Source: Luscinia megarhynchos (Eukaryota > Chordata > Aves > Passeriformes > Turdidae). Taken from it: a stretch of 64,000 nt of DNA. Each line of letters starts with the position of its first letter. Within the stretch, counting starts at the first letter, position 1. Under the pieces are notes generated by a model that searched no databases, was not told the DNA's origin, and was given only the letters and a program-made list of their open reading frames with translations. The translations under genes were made by a program, and so were the position numbers. Where the stretch lies: contig JAPFBE010000002.1 of the NCBI GenBank assembly GCA_034336665.1, forward strand, positions 10,492,906-10,556,905, written 5' to 3'. This document shows, one piece after another, positions 51,601 to 64,000 of this stretch.

Positions 51601-52150
51601 GAAATGGATGAGGAGTAATTTTGTTACTCTAGTGGACTTTAGTCTGGCATCTTTTGGCTGAGGCAGCTCAGTACCAACTTAGGAGCCTGTGTCAGGATCA
51701 TGAATCTCTGTCTCTCTCTTGGTTTTGGTCCTTGCTCCAGGTATTAAAAATTCAAAACCCCAGTTTAACTGTAAGTAGCACCATATAGTGCTATAAACAG
51801 TGCATAAACATATTGCAGTTCATTATTGCATTTCTAGTAAAACTCATTATCTCATAAAGGCTGCATGTAGTCAAACTGTGTAAGGCATTGCAAGTTAAAG
51901 GTAAAGTTTGGATCTGTGGGGAATGAATTTGGAAAGAGAAACTTGATTTCAATCCAGTTGAAATGTTAAAATACTCTGAAAGATTAGATTCATTGCCCAG
52001 AAATGAATAATAATAAAAAATATAAAGAAATTATTAAAGCATTAATTTTTCAGGATCTCTGGAAACTTCTCATGTGGAAGTGTGTAAATTTAAATTGCAT
52101 ATATTGTTTCAGTTAGAATAAAAGAAAAAGAAAAAACGAAAGGAAAGGAA

Positions 52151-52308
52151 AGAGAAGAGAAGAGAAGAGAAGAGAAGAGAAGAGAAGAGAAGAGAAGAGA
52201 AGAGAAGAGAAGAGAAGAGAAGAGAAGAGAAGAGAAGAGAAGAGAAGAGAAGAGAAGAGAAGAGAAGAGAAGAGAAGAGAAGAGAAGAGAAGAGAAGAGA
52301 AGAGAAGA
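52151..52308. repeat. (AAGAG)n pentanucleotide array
   Basis: About 158 bp, roughly 31 uninterrupted copies of the pentamer AGAAG/AAGAG. All purine on the plus strand and all pyrimidine on the minus. It passes directly into an AAAAG array. The minus-strand open frames of up to 164 codons across it (repeating FSFLF and SSLLF) are artefacts. Confidence 0.98.
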
Positions 52309-52459
52309 AAAAAGAAAAGAAAAGAAAAGAAAAGAAAAAAAGAAAAAGAAAAGAAAAGAAAAGAAAAGAAAAGAAAAGAAAAGAAAAGAAAAGAAAAGAA
52401 AAGAAAAGAAAAGAAAAGAAAAGAAAAGAAAAGAAAAGAAAAGAAAAGAAAAGAAAAGA
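52309..52459. repeat. (AAAAG)n pentanucleotide array
   Basis: About 150 bp, nearly 30 copies of AAAAG, with one irregular patch near 52335-52346. It differs from the neighbouring array by a single G-to-A change per unit, so one array probably arose from the other. Confidence 0.98.
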
Positions 52460-55400
52460 TTATCTCTGGCTGATTTTGCACTTGCATTGGAAATAGCTAT
52501 TTTATAGTAGCCCAGTAAATTCGTTTCAGACGGATGGAATACCCTTACAGACATAAAGTATCTTATGTGGTCAGATGGATACATATCTATGTTACATCCT
52601 AATCTATTTTTTAAATCCTAAAAATTGACTGATGGCTCTTAGTCCAAGATCTGCATCCTTCTCTAAATGGTTAGGCCCACTCCCATTTTAGGAGTGCTGT
52701 GTAGTCCAGCAGTGGGACTCAGAGCTATTGGAGCTCCTCCTAAACTCCATTTGCTTCCACACACCCACCTCGCCTTGCAGGCTCCCCACCTATCTCATCC
52801 CAGCAGCCACACAGATGAGAGAGGGAGAAGTCCCTTGACAGCTAAGTTGTCCCTCTTGCACATGCACAGGATTACCCTCCCTGCCAATTTATCTATTATC
52901 TTTCTAATCCTCCTTTTTGAATAATCTCCTTCATGCCGTGTATCTAAGTCCTATCCGAGCCACCTAATCAGGCTAAAGCCATAACTAGTCCATTCAGCAG
53001 GTCCAGAAGATTCCAGAACAGGAGTGGATCTTGATCTAAGGAACTGACTTCTCCTGGACTAGTGTGAGTGGAGCCAAGGGAATGAGATATTCCAGTATAA
53101 AAGCAGCTGTGAGGTCGAATATAGTGTCAGAGCTTAGGGAGTGTGAGTTGGAAGACAAGGATTAGGGAGTGATGTGACAGGTAAGCATGGGATAGGCAGG
53201 AATCATATCTGTAGGATGGCTGAGGAGTTGAAGGCCAGAACAACAGGAGAAAAGTGAGAGGTGATCTTAAACTATTAACATTCATATTAGCATTAAATTT
53301 ATAGTATTAAATCCACAATGAGATCAGGGACTAAAGCGTAAAATCCTCCTTTTGCCTAATAATTTTCATGTGCTTTAGCTTAAAAGTGTTAAACTGTTGG
53401 AGTGCATTTGGTGCTGAGAGCAGATGGTATTTATGGGTGATCACCTCCCCTGATGGGTGCTGCTCTTGACATTTTTGATCCAAGCACATATGCCCAAATC
53501 TATGTTGAGGCCTTTCACTGAGCCTTCAAAGCAAACCTGAGGCTTTACTTCTGTTCAAGGGCTGGAAAAGTCCAGTGAGCTTGTGAGACACCTATTTCAG
53601 CACACCTGCCTTCCCGTGAGAACTGGGCAGCACAACAGTTTGCCCCCTCCCCTATCAAGACAGCCAATCAGCAAAATTTCCTTGTATCATGGGACATCTC
53701 TGGGACTCCTTATGTTTCTAAGCACACAAGTTATTCCTGAGAACAGAGCACAGCCCTTTGCACTCCTTTGACCACATTCTGACAGCCAAGGTGCACCAGT
53801 GTACATGAACAAGCTAGATTTTTGTTACATAAAATAAAGGCTGCCATACTTTTTATTGGTCCAGGATATCAGATTCCTAAGAGAAGTTATAATAGAATCG
53901 AGTTACAATGTCAGTGTGATAAAAAGTATCACATCATTGCTCTGTCCTTTTTACCTTATTCATTCACAGATTGAAGTTTCCTGGATTTCTGTCAAAAGAA
54001 TTAGTCTTTTAAGAATAGAAAAGACCAATGTCATCTTTATACAGTTTGGGAATTCATCTTGAGTAGCCCAGAGATTAACAATATCAGTGATAATTGAGTC
54101 AAAGGCATCTATGGAGTACACTAACAACAAAATAGACCGTGGAACAAAAGGTGGTAATTCAACAGTGCACAACTGCTGAATAATCATTTTAACCTTACCA
54201 AAGGTCAGGATGGCAAATAAAATAAATAAAAAATGAATGAGTTTAAAGAAGGGATGAGGGAAAGAACAACAATGTACTCAGAGGGAGCCAGGCGGTTTTG
54301 AAGAAAAATGTGTGCAGAACAGAAATTGTACAGCTGTTAACAGGAAGGAAAAATCAATTTTACACCACATAAAGGGATACATTTACATCATTATGATTAT
54401 GTTGGGAAAGGATTAGAATTTCACTTTCCTCAAAGCATTCTTGCAATGTGTCATATGATTCTTCCTTATCTGATGATCATGATGATGCATAAAGAATAGC
54501 ACCTCTCAAGCATCACTTTATTCAGTAACAGACCACCTTGTGTCCCTGAGCTCCCTGACTGCCAGATCTCATGTCTTTGTTTTCCATAGGTAAATTTAAT
54601 TAAAACAGCAGAAGTGGAGTTATAATGGTTCACAAGCCGTGGTAGTAACTAAAGGGGGGGAAAAAAAGGTGGGGGAGGAGAGTTGAAAATGTGCATGCAT
54701 TCAGGAGCTCAGTAGCATTATATAGGCAGATCGATCCTAAAAGTGGCATAAGCAAGGGATACAGAAGAAAGCAAAAACCCAGGCAGCTGAATTCAGATGT
54801 TAGTGGCATAGAAAAACACAAGTCATCATTATAGAGAATACAGGTGTTTCAGAAATTGGGTGGTTGAACAGTTATTTTCTCTTTCTTTAAATAAGTTTTA
54901 AAATCTATCATTGTGATTTGAATACAGGTACAAAATATGCACATGTACAAGAATAGGATTGACTAATGCCCGTAAGTAAATCCATTCCTTCTGTCTAGAA
55001 AGAATATTTTCACTTCATCCAATTTTAATCCTTTTTTAATTCCCAGTACTTCATCCAACAGGGAGTAACAGCAATGTGAATTATGCCTGTAAAGCAAATC
55101 CAGACCCAGGGAGACTTAGAGGTGACAGGTATGAGCTTCTCTCAGCATCCTTCTCAGCTATGTATGTGGTCACTATTTTAAATTGTATTTGGCACCATAT
55201 AAAAGCAAATGCAACTACAGGCTCAGTTACAGTCCATTCTGCATGGGAAGAAGATCTGTAGGAGTGGAAAGCCTTGCTCTCCATCAGTGATATTTCCTGA
55301 TTAGTTTCAAACAATTTCAGAAAGTCAGAAATCATCCTGGAGGCAGTTAACTGCAATAAACTGTGTGTTGGAATAAATGCCTTCACCTCCTGCCCAAGCA

Positions 55401-56676
55401 TGGGCCATGTCAGCTAATGGGGTAGATATTCCTTACCATTTGCTTTGCTTCCTCAGATCTCCTCTGCCACCTTGTTCTCTAGGACAGGTGCAAGCATCTT
55501 CTTACCCTGCATGTGCAGACTTGGAACTGCAGAAGCTCAAACAGTTCAGAAACAGGTGCTGGCTGTGTTTGTACCCTGGCTGAATGAATGAGGGAGGAGA
55601 GCATTTGTTAGAGCTGGTGGTGGCCTAAGAAGGCTGCCGTGTTGAACACATGCACAAAGCCATGAGGCTCTGCTTCCACTACAGCTTTGGTGCAGACCTG
55701 CTGCCTCCTAAGTCTCTTCCCCACCCCAGCTCAGGGATAACAATTTTTATTTGAATAAAAGCTTTTATTTGAACAACAAACTTTTAAGTAGAAAAATATC
55801 ATTGGAGGAACTAGAGAGATCAAAATCAACTGTGTTACATTCAATTGTCTGCCTACAGCAGCCTTTTAGGTGTGACCATCCTCCCAGCCAGTTTAGTAAG
55901 TGAGAAGAGGAAAGGTCTGCTGAGTTTCCCACACCCATATGATATTTTTTCTATTATACCTCAGGCTTGGCTGTCTGCTTCCAAGCCTTTCACTCAGCTT
56001 TTTAGCCTCTGAAAGATACAAACTGAGCAGATCTGCAATGGCTCTGCCTGGCTCCAGTGGTCTGCCCATTCTCTGTCTCACCCTGAATCTGTTCAGCAAC
56101 GTTTCAAAAATTTTCTTCAGTAAGTGCATCCAGCTTCTTCAAAGAAAATAAAGTCAAATTACAACACATCCATCAAATATACAATCTACTAGAGTTGCAG
56201 CAACACTTGAGCCTCCAGTAGGGCTGAAAGGCCAATTTCATGATATCAGAACACAGGCAATGAGTCCTGAAGTGCTGGTCATAATCCTAGATAAGAGCTT
56301 TGTTTAGCTGAGATGCATTTTATATATTCAGAATGAATCCATGGAATTTGTTACTGTACTACTGTAACTTGCAATAGGACAACATTTATAGCAGTCAATG
56401 GAGCAATTAAAAAGTTTGACATTGAGGCAAAGCTAGGGCTGACAATTAAAAATTAGTGATTTTCAGAGTGTGAAATACTGAAGAAAAGGAATAAATTGCA
56501 GGTAGGGTTTTGTCTGAAGGCATATAAGCAAAATCAATTAAATGAAAAGCATGCAGTCTGCACAAAATATATATCCACTGTGTATTACCTTTGTCTTGTA
56601 TTCTTTGAAGACATTATATACAAAGAGATTTTTTCCTATATGCATAATAGTTCAGTTAACTCTGTGTCACTCTTTT

Positions 56677-56730
56677 CCTTCCTTCCTTCCTTCCTTCCTT
56701 CCTTCCTGGAATCCTTCCTTCCTTCTCTCC
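56677..56730. repeat. (CCTT)n microsatellite, interrupted
   Basis: Two CCTT runs separated by a short ggaat interruption. Short frames on both strands (repeating LPSF or RKEG) are artefacts of it. Confidence 0.95.
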
Positions 56731-57639
56731 CCTGAGCAAATTTCTTGTCTTCTGCTTGGTTACTTTTGTGCTTCCAGCATGACTTTATGCCAGCTATTGC
56801 CTCCAGCTTTTGCTGCAACTTGAAACAACCCCTTCTGGTTATTTTGGTAGCAACATTTTAATAAGTGACAAAAATCTCAGAATCATTCTGAGAAGAAAAA
56901 ACCTGTAGTCCCAGTTCCTACATATAAACCACTAGATAACTCATGGAAGGCTATATAATGTGGTTATATCACTCTGGGAGAAATACAAACTTCAGATTCA
57001 GGCACAAGCTAGTGTGATTTTGGTTTTTGAACAGAGAATCAGCTACCAAGTACGTGGTCGTTTTAGTGGCTATGGCCCTACATAGGTGTACACTGAAAGA
57101 AAAGAATGGACACAAATCTACCCTTTTCAGCCAAAGGTAAGAATTTAAAGGAGCACAGTATCTGACATCTTAACAAATAAAACCAGCGATGTGATGGGTA
57201 TTTGTGATTTCTCTGAATGCTTTCAGTTACATTACAACTAGTTATTGAGTAATACATCCTGTAAACAGAACAGTACAGCTTGCTACTGTACAAAATAGCA
57301 TGGACAGAAGCCAATTATAAGAATAATGATAGCAGAAGTCAAATACAAGCTGAGAAAAGCTTACCTCAAGTTAATGAACTGGCATATAAATGAGTTAAAA
57401 ACAAAGCACAAAAGATCCATATTGAAATCCCTGGCAGAGTTTCAGCTCTACCATAATGCTCTAATCATGAAAACTATAGTACATCAACTTTAAGTGCTCA
57501 GGAGAACAGTCAAATCTCTGTCTTGCAGTGGAGAAACAGGTGTTTTTTTCTGTTTTCCAATACCCTGTTAGGGTCTTGCTTTTACTGCATCAATCAGCAA
57601 TCAGGTATGGTATGGCTCAAGGATCCTAAACCAGTGGGC

Positions 57640-57860
57640 GAGTTGTAACCTTTGTAAACCATTAATGGCATATCATCACAGATTCTAAGGCTGTGGTGTG
57701 ATTTCAGCAGCTGAAATCTGCTTTTGGCTCTTATTTAATTACGCAAAGTTTTCCTCTGCTTCTGTGGCTAAGGCAGCCGTAATAATGTAATTAATTTGAA
57801 GCATATGACTGAAACTTTACATTTTAACATTCTCCATAAAAATCAATGCTAAGAAATCTC
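57640..57860. promoter_or_regulatory. Candidate conserved non-coding element / enhancer
   Basis: Repeat-free segment with a 19-base near-palindrome at 57700-57718 containing an E-box (CAGCTG, 57708-57713) and two homeodomain-type TAATTA cores (57736-57741 and 57788-57793). The composition and clustered homeobox and E-box sites resemble deeply conserved developmental enhancers. It has no coding potential. Conservation itself cannot be seen from one sequence. Confidence 0.35.
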
Positions 57861-58379
57861 TATCAATATCTCAAGCCTCTGAAGACTTAACCCCAGCGGC
57901 AGTCAAAAGGTTTGACTGGCAGTCACCTCCTCAGAAACTGCAGAAGAATGCTTAACGCTCTGGCAGGCAGAATCCTGTTGCTATCACAAAGCCAGGAGCT
58001 TGAAAAGCAGATGACTCAGAGGTATTGGCATAAAAATCCTTCATTTCTGCATTATTTTTGTGTAGTGTTGCTAGGTTCTGGGTTTTGTTATCGTTTGAAT
58101 AGTCGGTATAATGCCCTGAAGTAAGTTTTAAATCTTGCAGGAATTTTCTCTAAAAATAAGCAACATTTTACAGGGCAAGCTCCTCAAAAGGAATTCGAAA
58201 TGGAAACTGAGAAGAGTAATCTCACTGGCCTACAAGCAGAGCCAAAGATTTCTAGGCATTTTTGCAATGTATTATTCTCTCAAAAGAATATATAATGGAG
58301 GTATGTTATTTCAAGAGCATGGTACAATGTTTAGCCCATTTAAAATGCAGTTAACTCATCTTCTTAGAATTAATATTTA

Positions 58380-58620
58380 AATGTTTTAATAATGGAAATG
58401 AGAAATGCAGACCAAATGCTGAATGCATTGCAATTCCTAATTAAAATATGTCAAATGTAATGCATTTCAAGTTTTGAGAGTGCTTTTTTTTAAGTTACAG
58501 TTCTGAATCCAATACGCTGTGCTCAGGGTAGTGAATTGCTAAATTAATCTGTCTATTGACATTTTTTTAGGCAAAAATGGAAGATAAATTGATTTTTTTT
58601 GGATGCTGGTATTCTATAAG
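58380..58620. promoter_or_regulatory. Candidate conserved non-coding element / enhancer
   Basis: Repeat-free AT-rich segment with two ATGCAT-cored near-copies (around 58421 and 58458) flanking a TAATTA core (58438-58443). POU- and homeodomain-like words are closely packed. A regulatory role is inference. Confidence 0.3.
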
Positions 58621-61600
58621 AATGAACATCCCCAAAGAGATTTCAAATGGAGCCTGTTGTCTTACTAATTTGCACACCATGCTACTTTTTTCCTTGATTA
58701 AAACCTTAGTAAGGAGCTGCTCAAACCTTGGGAGTTGCTAGGCATAACTGAAGGCCAGCATGTGCCAAATATGCCACAGCAAGGAGTCTTTAGTTGTCAT
58801 CCAGCATACTGTGTGGAAGCAATTGGCAAGCCTCTTCTCCCTCTACCTCCCAGGACTTTTGTTATTGAATTGCTACATAGTGTATCTTAGCCTAATTGAA
58901 CTCATTACTTAAGGGACTACTCTGTCTACACAAATATTCAGGAAATATTATTCCTGAATAACCATGAATAACATTCTTATGCTGGAATAAGAGTGGGCTA
59001 GATAAACTACCTAGATAAAATTATGAATAAGCAGGTGCTAAAAGATGTTCTGGCAGCTTCAGTGAATCTGGAGAACCCCCTATGAAAACCTACAAGGAGC
59101 AATTAGTTTTTTGCACAAAAGAGATGGTGGAAGAAGCCCAGCTTCCCAGGAGCATGAGATCTGACCTACGAAAACACACAGAATGAGTCAAATTCCTAAT
59201 GGCAGGAGGGAAAGATGCTGAACAGAGTGGTCTCATTGTCCATTACAGTTACTTCAAAAGTACAACTACATAAAAGCAGGACAGAAAATGATTCCACCTA
59301 AAAGTGCATTTTACTCCTCAGGAAAGCAATGTTTGTCCTCCTAGGCTTTAATGGTGTCCTTGAGCTGATCAGGACCAGGGCAGGCAGCCAGGAATTGCCC
59401 TATCACACTGAAAAACATTCACGGGAAGCTTTGACACATTCTGAGACACACTCCCATTCGATATCCAAGTGGGATCTGGGGGGCTCAATATTCCCTTTGG
59501 ATATAGCTGTCCTCAGGTTTGAGACATACTAAAGTATAGATATACTTTGATTGTATATACTTGTTCCAGTGTGTACTGTGATTTATACCACAAAAAGTGC
59601 ACTGAAAAATTTATGGTTTAAGGAAAGAGACAAGCATCTTGCTCTGATGAAAAAGGGTTTGTACAGTCACTACTGCCTTTTGATTTTACCCATACTGGTG
59701 TAAATCAAGAGTGATTCTGTAGAAATTAGAATATATGTGCCCAGTAAAAAAGATGCACTTATCAAGAAGTACTAAGGGTCATTTTTATTCCACTTTTGGA
59801 GCCCTGTGGTAAGCTTTAAAAATAATAAAATATTCCATTATTTTCTAAGGCTGTGGAGTAGAGATGAGATTAAAATCTACTTGTGACATTCATACACACT
59901 AGCATTGACTAGATGATATTTCTGGTTCCAGGAGCTCCCCAGCCTTAACAACTGAAAATGAAGAAGTGTTTCCTGAGTCTAACAAGAAGCTGAACTCAGG
60001 GACATGCTGCTTGGCTTCCCTCAGATGCTCATGACTTCTGTATTGTAAACAAAATAAAGCTCATGATTGTTAAGTTCACAGAGGTATTGTTCTGTTTCCT
60101 TATGATGAATATTTTAAAAATCTAGTATCTTAAATTCTTATATTTTCTATTGTGTTTAATTCTGGTACTGTGCCTGTGTTTGTGTTTAACAGTGCTATTG
60201 CCATGGTGGCTTATCATACAGTCTGTGGTATCTTTTTTGATTTTTCTCAAATTTAGCAGTAGAGATATAGAGGTAAAGCTACTTATAAAGATACTTGTGA
60301 AGAAAAGACAACTTATTGTACTCATCTGAGCTTTACTTCCATCTCAACATCACATGTGAGTTGTTCCATTGAAATAATAGCAAAGTTTGATTACTCCTCA
60401 TTACAATTTACTTGTTGCATAGGAAGCATTAGGCTTGGGTTTTTGGGGAAAGTAATATACTGCTATTTTAAAAAAGTATGAAAAACCAAGGTCACCCTGA
60501 AAGAGTTTCCAAACATAAAGGTACTAAGAGTGGGACTACTTGTATGCATAATGGAGCTGAAGTTAATAAACTCGAGTGTTCAACATGTGAGCATGCTGCA
60601 ATCCCAGCTGGTAAAAACATTTTTAAATTCTTCAAAGTTTCAGGCTGAATTTTACTTCATTGGGCAGTATCTTCTAGTCATAGTCCCAGCAAAAGAAATT
60701 AATTTGACTTAGGTGGAGATATAAGTGGCAACATTATGGCCAGGCCCCTAAAATCAAAATAGAAAATAATCTCAACATAATACAGATATGTGCACTGAGC
60801 AAATCTAACGCTACCTTAAAAAAAAAACAAACATGTGAAGAACATGGCCATTGTCCAGAAAGACAATGAAACCAAACAAATGAACACAGCAGCACTACTT
60901 TGCTGAAAAGAATCAGAAGACACATTATCACAGAGGAAACACTGGCAAACTACTTCATGAAGATAGTAGGGCCTGGAGAAGAGGAAATATGTAGGCTGCA
61001 GAGACTACCATGGTCATTTAATCTACCTTCTATGAGGCTGGAATTGCAGCTATTGTAATAATTTGCATGATAAACATTGAAAAAAATTCCATTTAATGAG
61101 TAAAACTGATTGGCACGTGTCATTACATTACCTAGGGCAAATTGTGGAGAACTGAGTTACCCAGTGCAAGGGAAAGCACTACAGAGTGGCCCAGACTGTT
61201 GCCAAATATTGCAATAGGTATCATATTCAATGACACAAGATACTTAAGAAACTGTTTGAAGATTTGACTGAATTTTCTTTTAAGGAAATTTCAAAAGTTC
61301 ACAGGGAAATGGATTCTATCACCCATTAGATGCATTAGTTAATGTCTTACTTTAAAGCCCTTTAGTTTTCATAAGCCTGTTTGGAATGGGATAATGGCAC
61401 ACTAAAACCTAGGTCTAAAGGAAGGACTAAATTCGAACTGTGAAGTTATCTAGAAGACTATGTTGGGAGAGTAATTTAATAGAAAATGGGAAGAAAAAAG
61501 GCAGGACCCAATCAAGTTCTGCCTGCAAAACTCCTACCTGAAAATGTATATTCTCCTTTTTAAGGTATCTATTCATAACTGCTCTTACAACAATTGTTTA

Positions 61601-63104
61601 AAAAAGCAAAACCCAAACCAATCCTCCTGTATCAAGCACATTATTGAGTGCATGAAGTGATGGAAACCTCCTGATAACCACATCCTTTTATGTGCCCATT
61701 TTATCCACCACACACAACAGGTAATGACATGTGACTTCCAGCAGAGGTGTTCACTTACTAGGTCCACCAGCAGCCTGTCTTAAACATGATATTTATGTCA
61801 GTGGATCTGTAGGTCCCATGTGAAATGTGCATTGTAGCAGAATAAGTGCCAAGGGTTCAACAAAATTGGCTGAGCCACAAGTGCTAGTGAACACACAAGG
61901 AAGATGACAACCTACGACGTGTTGACTGGAAACCTGCATGGAATGGGGTGTTGGAGAGATGTCAGTAATACCCAGAAGGAAAAGAAGAAGATATTCTTTG
62001 GACTAGATTCACCCACTGCTGCTCATATGTTTACTCCATGATGTACCTAAATGAAATCAGTGAGACTAACGTCACTGATGATGATCAAAACTAAACCGAA
62101 AACCTTCCTTACAATCAAATAAAAAACCAAGACTATCAATAGAATTAATTGAGCCAATATATTTAGCACATGATCAGATGCTAAAGAGGCTGCTTAACAG
62201 TATTGTAAATCAGATACCTGTAAAAAAAATATTAACTATAGTTTGCCAATCTGGGAAACAAATTACTTTCTGTTCAACATCCAAATGATAGCAAGAATTA
62301 CCTTTGGAATTATTTATTCATTTTAACATACTTATATACAGTGATCTCATTCTGATATAGTAGTTTATTTCAACATAATCTAAGTATAGACTTCTATGAC
62401 TTACTGAATGTTTTTTAATACATTTGAGACTTAGACTCTTTCCTTACAAGCCTTCATAAATATGAAAGAAACAATATGTCCTCTGTTGTCATGTTTTCCA
62501 GTTTTTATACCTTTACTGAGAGCCAACACCATTTAATGATGTTTAAGTTGCATCTGAATTAGTCAATGCTTGAGCAAAATATGCCACATACAGTTTGAAA
62601 TTAATCTAAGCAGCTAAAGAAATTTAAAACATACATGTTTATAGGTATATATATTATATATTTGTGTATAATAATGTATACACACACATGTGTTTTAATG
62701 TTTAGCTTTAATAGCAAAAAGTACAGTAGAATTCCACTGATGTCAAGGTTTGATTGTAGAGTAGAGTTCCATAGAAAATTGATGCACTTTTTCTGAAAAT
62801 CAATACAAGCTCAAAACAAAATGTGATACTAGATAATTCTCTGCCATAGCCTAAAACTGATAATCAATTTAAACATCTAAATAACTGAATTAAACTCTAT
62901 AGTAATCAAATAGGCATTTGATAATGAAATATCTCCATTGAAAGATGTTACTGAGTAAAATTTTTTATCAGTCCCAACTAGGTAAGTGTACAACATATAG
63001 GATAAGGCCTCTCAGTCCTGACTGGAGCTCATAGGTACTACTGGAGTACAAATAATAAATAATAGTACATGTACTGTAAAGTCTCTAAAATCAGTGATAA
63101 TACC

Positions 63105-63210
63105 AAGCATTTTCCATCTCTGAAACACTGTACAAACATAAAACTATTCCTCACAACACCCCTGTGAGGTAGGTATGAAAGTGTTACCCCATCTTACTGA
63201 TGGGGCAACT
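63105..63210 (+). mobile_element. MIR-like CORE-SINE fragment
   Basis: The segment tcacaacacccctgtgaggt followed by aggta, and then ttaccccatcttactgatgg ggcaact, matches the 3' part of MIR-type SINEs (CCTGTGAGGTAGGTA ... CCCCATTTTACAGATGAGGAAACT). The usual GAGGCACAGAG continuation is not clear. Such elements are ancient in amniotes and rare but present in birds. Confidence 0.7.
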
Positions 63211-64000
63211 CATCCCAATACTACAAGGTGCTAGCTGATGCTGCAAGGGGATTCCCAGAGGCCCAGAAGTATGTTGTTCTTAAGCAAAATATTAATCTAA
63301 TGAAGAACTTGCTCACATCCTTAAAAATGTCAGTGGCACAGCCCAAAACTGTTGGCTTTCATATTTGTCACTTTTCCAACTGATTGAGACATTCTCCCTT
63401 TGAAAAAAATAAGGTACTATACATTGGTCCTGTGACATGCACAAATATGTATTTTTCTTTTCATAAATCTGCTGATACCTTTCATATCTGCAAAGGGAAG
63501 ACATTTCCCTGTGAGTGCATACCTTGTGTAGCAGAACTGTAGCAAGAGTCTCCCATTCTTCTACTTTTATGCATAAAAATTAAAGGTTTTTTTACTCATT
63601 TATGTGAATACTTTTAATAGTCGTATGATGACATCAAATTATATATTAAGGGACATGTTTATTTTTAGATTCAGCTTTCAGGACCTCCTTTAAAACTGGG
63701 ATAATCCTGTGGAATTTATTAAAATATATGTATTTCTCTTTTCCCTCTTTTTAAAAATAAAGTCTGGAATGCTTTTTCTTAGACATATTTTAAAATATTG
63801 TTTTGAAAATGCATAAAGAAAAGCAAGAAGTCTGAACCTGGAAGCAGTCCCTCTTGCACCAGAATAAACCTGGAGGATCTCCACTAAAGGCAGTAGAGCT
63901 TCAGTGCTGTGAAAGCAGGCAGAGTGAAGTTAGGATCAGGATTCCATCCTCCTGCCCACCGGCAGCTGCCCTCTACCAGCAGCACTAACGAGCTTAATGC

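Larger units (their letters stand above)
42601..52150. other. Intergenic stretch without recognised genes
   Basis: Holds the TATG tract, a pyrimidine-rich segment near 43000-43310, a repeat-free AT-rich segment near 45880-46160 and another at about 48950-49090. Overlapping frames at 44869-45335 are on opposite strands and unrecognised. A TGTGGTGGTTTAGG motif at 46252 resembles the start of some avian LTRs, but no matching end or primer-binding site was found. Confidence 0.5.
52460..64000. other. Intergenic stretch with candidate regulatory segments
   Basis: Contains the CCTT tract, the candidate elements at 57.6-58.6 kb, an AT-rich dinucleotide-like patch at 62640-62700 and the MIR-like SINE. 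Segments near 59690-59720 and 61990-62100 carry actggtgtaaatca-like and agattcacccactg-like words that look like remnants of old repeats. No exon was recognised. In the usual amniote gene order the next gene on this side is SALL3, which does not appear within the window. Confidence 0.5.

Noticed and set aside
52090..52584. Minus-strand open frame of 164 codons rich in Phe, Leu and Ser
   Set aside because: It is the translation of the pentanucleotide arrays; the residues repeat with the repeat period.
28136..64000. Search for a second protein-coding gene such as SALL3
   Set aside because: No zinc-finger or other recognisable coding exon appears; all frames are short and unsupported.

Overview
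The window is vertebrate nuclear DNA, most likely from a bird. The evidence is a vertebrate split gene with GT/AG introns and a CpG-island promoter, several CR1 retrotransposon copies (the dominant interspersed repeat of birds and other sauropsids), one MIR-like SINE, no recognisable Alu or L1, and long AT-rich non-coding stretches. A turtle or crocodilian cannot be formally excluded. No operons, CRISPR arrays, prokaryotic elements, rRNA or tRNA genes were recognised.

The only protein-coding gene I can support is ATP9B on the minus strand, a class-2 P4-ATPase (phospholipid flippase family) of the trans-Golgi network. Exon 1 (27616-27710), exon 2 (12205-12378) and exon 3 (3196-3346) join in frame and encode residues 1-140, the cytosolic N-terminus up to just before the first membrane segment. 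Exon 4 and beyond lie off the left edge. Introns 1 and 2 are about 15.2 and 8.8 kb. The promoter is a TATA-less CpG island (about 27200-27945) with a YY1-type site over the start codon, a consensus cAMP-response element with a CRE-like site exactly 20 bp further upstream, and GC boxes.

Layout: 1-3195 intron 3 (partial) with a 51-bp tandem duplication; 3347-12204 intron 2 with two CR1 pieces and a 26-bp x 3 tandem repeat; 12379-27615 intron 1 with a long decayed CR1 (endonuclease and reverse transcriptase regions) at about 13320-15895; 27200-27945 CpG island; 27943-28135 a CR1 3' end abutting the island; 28136-64000 a gene-poor stretch upstream of ATP9B. In human and other amniotes SALL3 lies on this side of ATP9B across a long gene-poor interval, so the stretch may hold long-range regulatory DNA. 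It carries three minus-strand CR1 pieces, a (TA)n tract, a composite AAGAG/AAAAG pentanucleotide array of about 310 bp, a CCTT tract, a MIR-like SINE, and several repeat-free, TAATTA-rich segments that are the best candidates for conserved enhancers.

I found no new coding system. The items most worth checking are the candidate non-coding regulatory segments near 57.6-58.5 kb, the promoter architecture, and the composite pentanucleotide array. Most short open reading frames are chance frames, repeat artefacts or CpG-island shadows.
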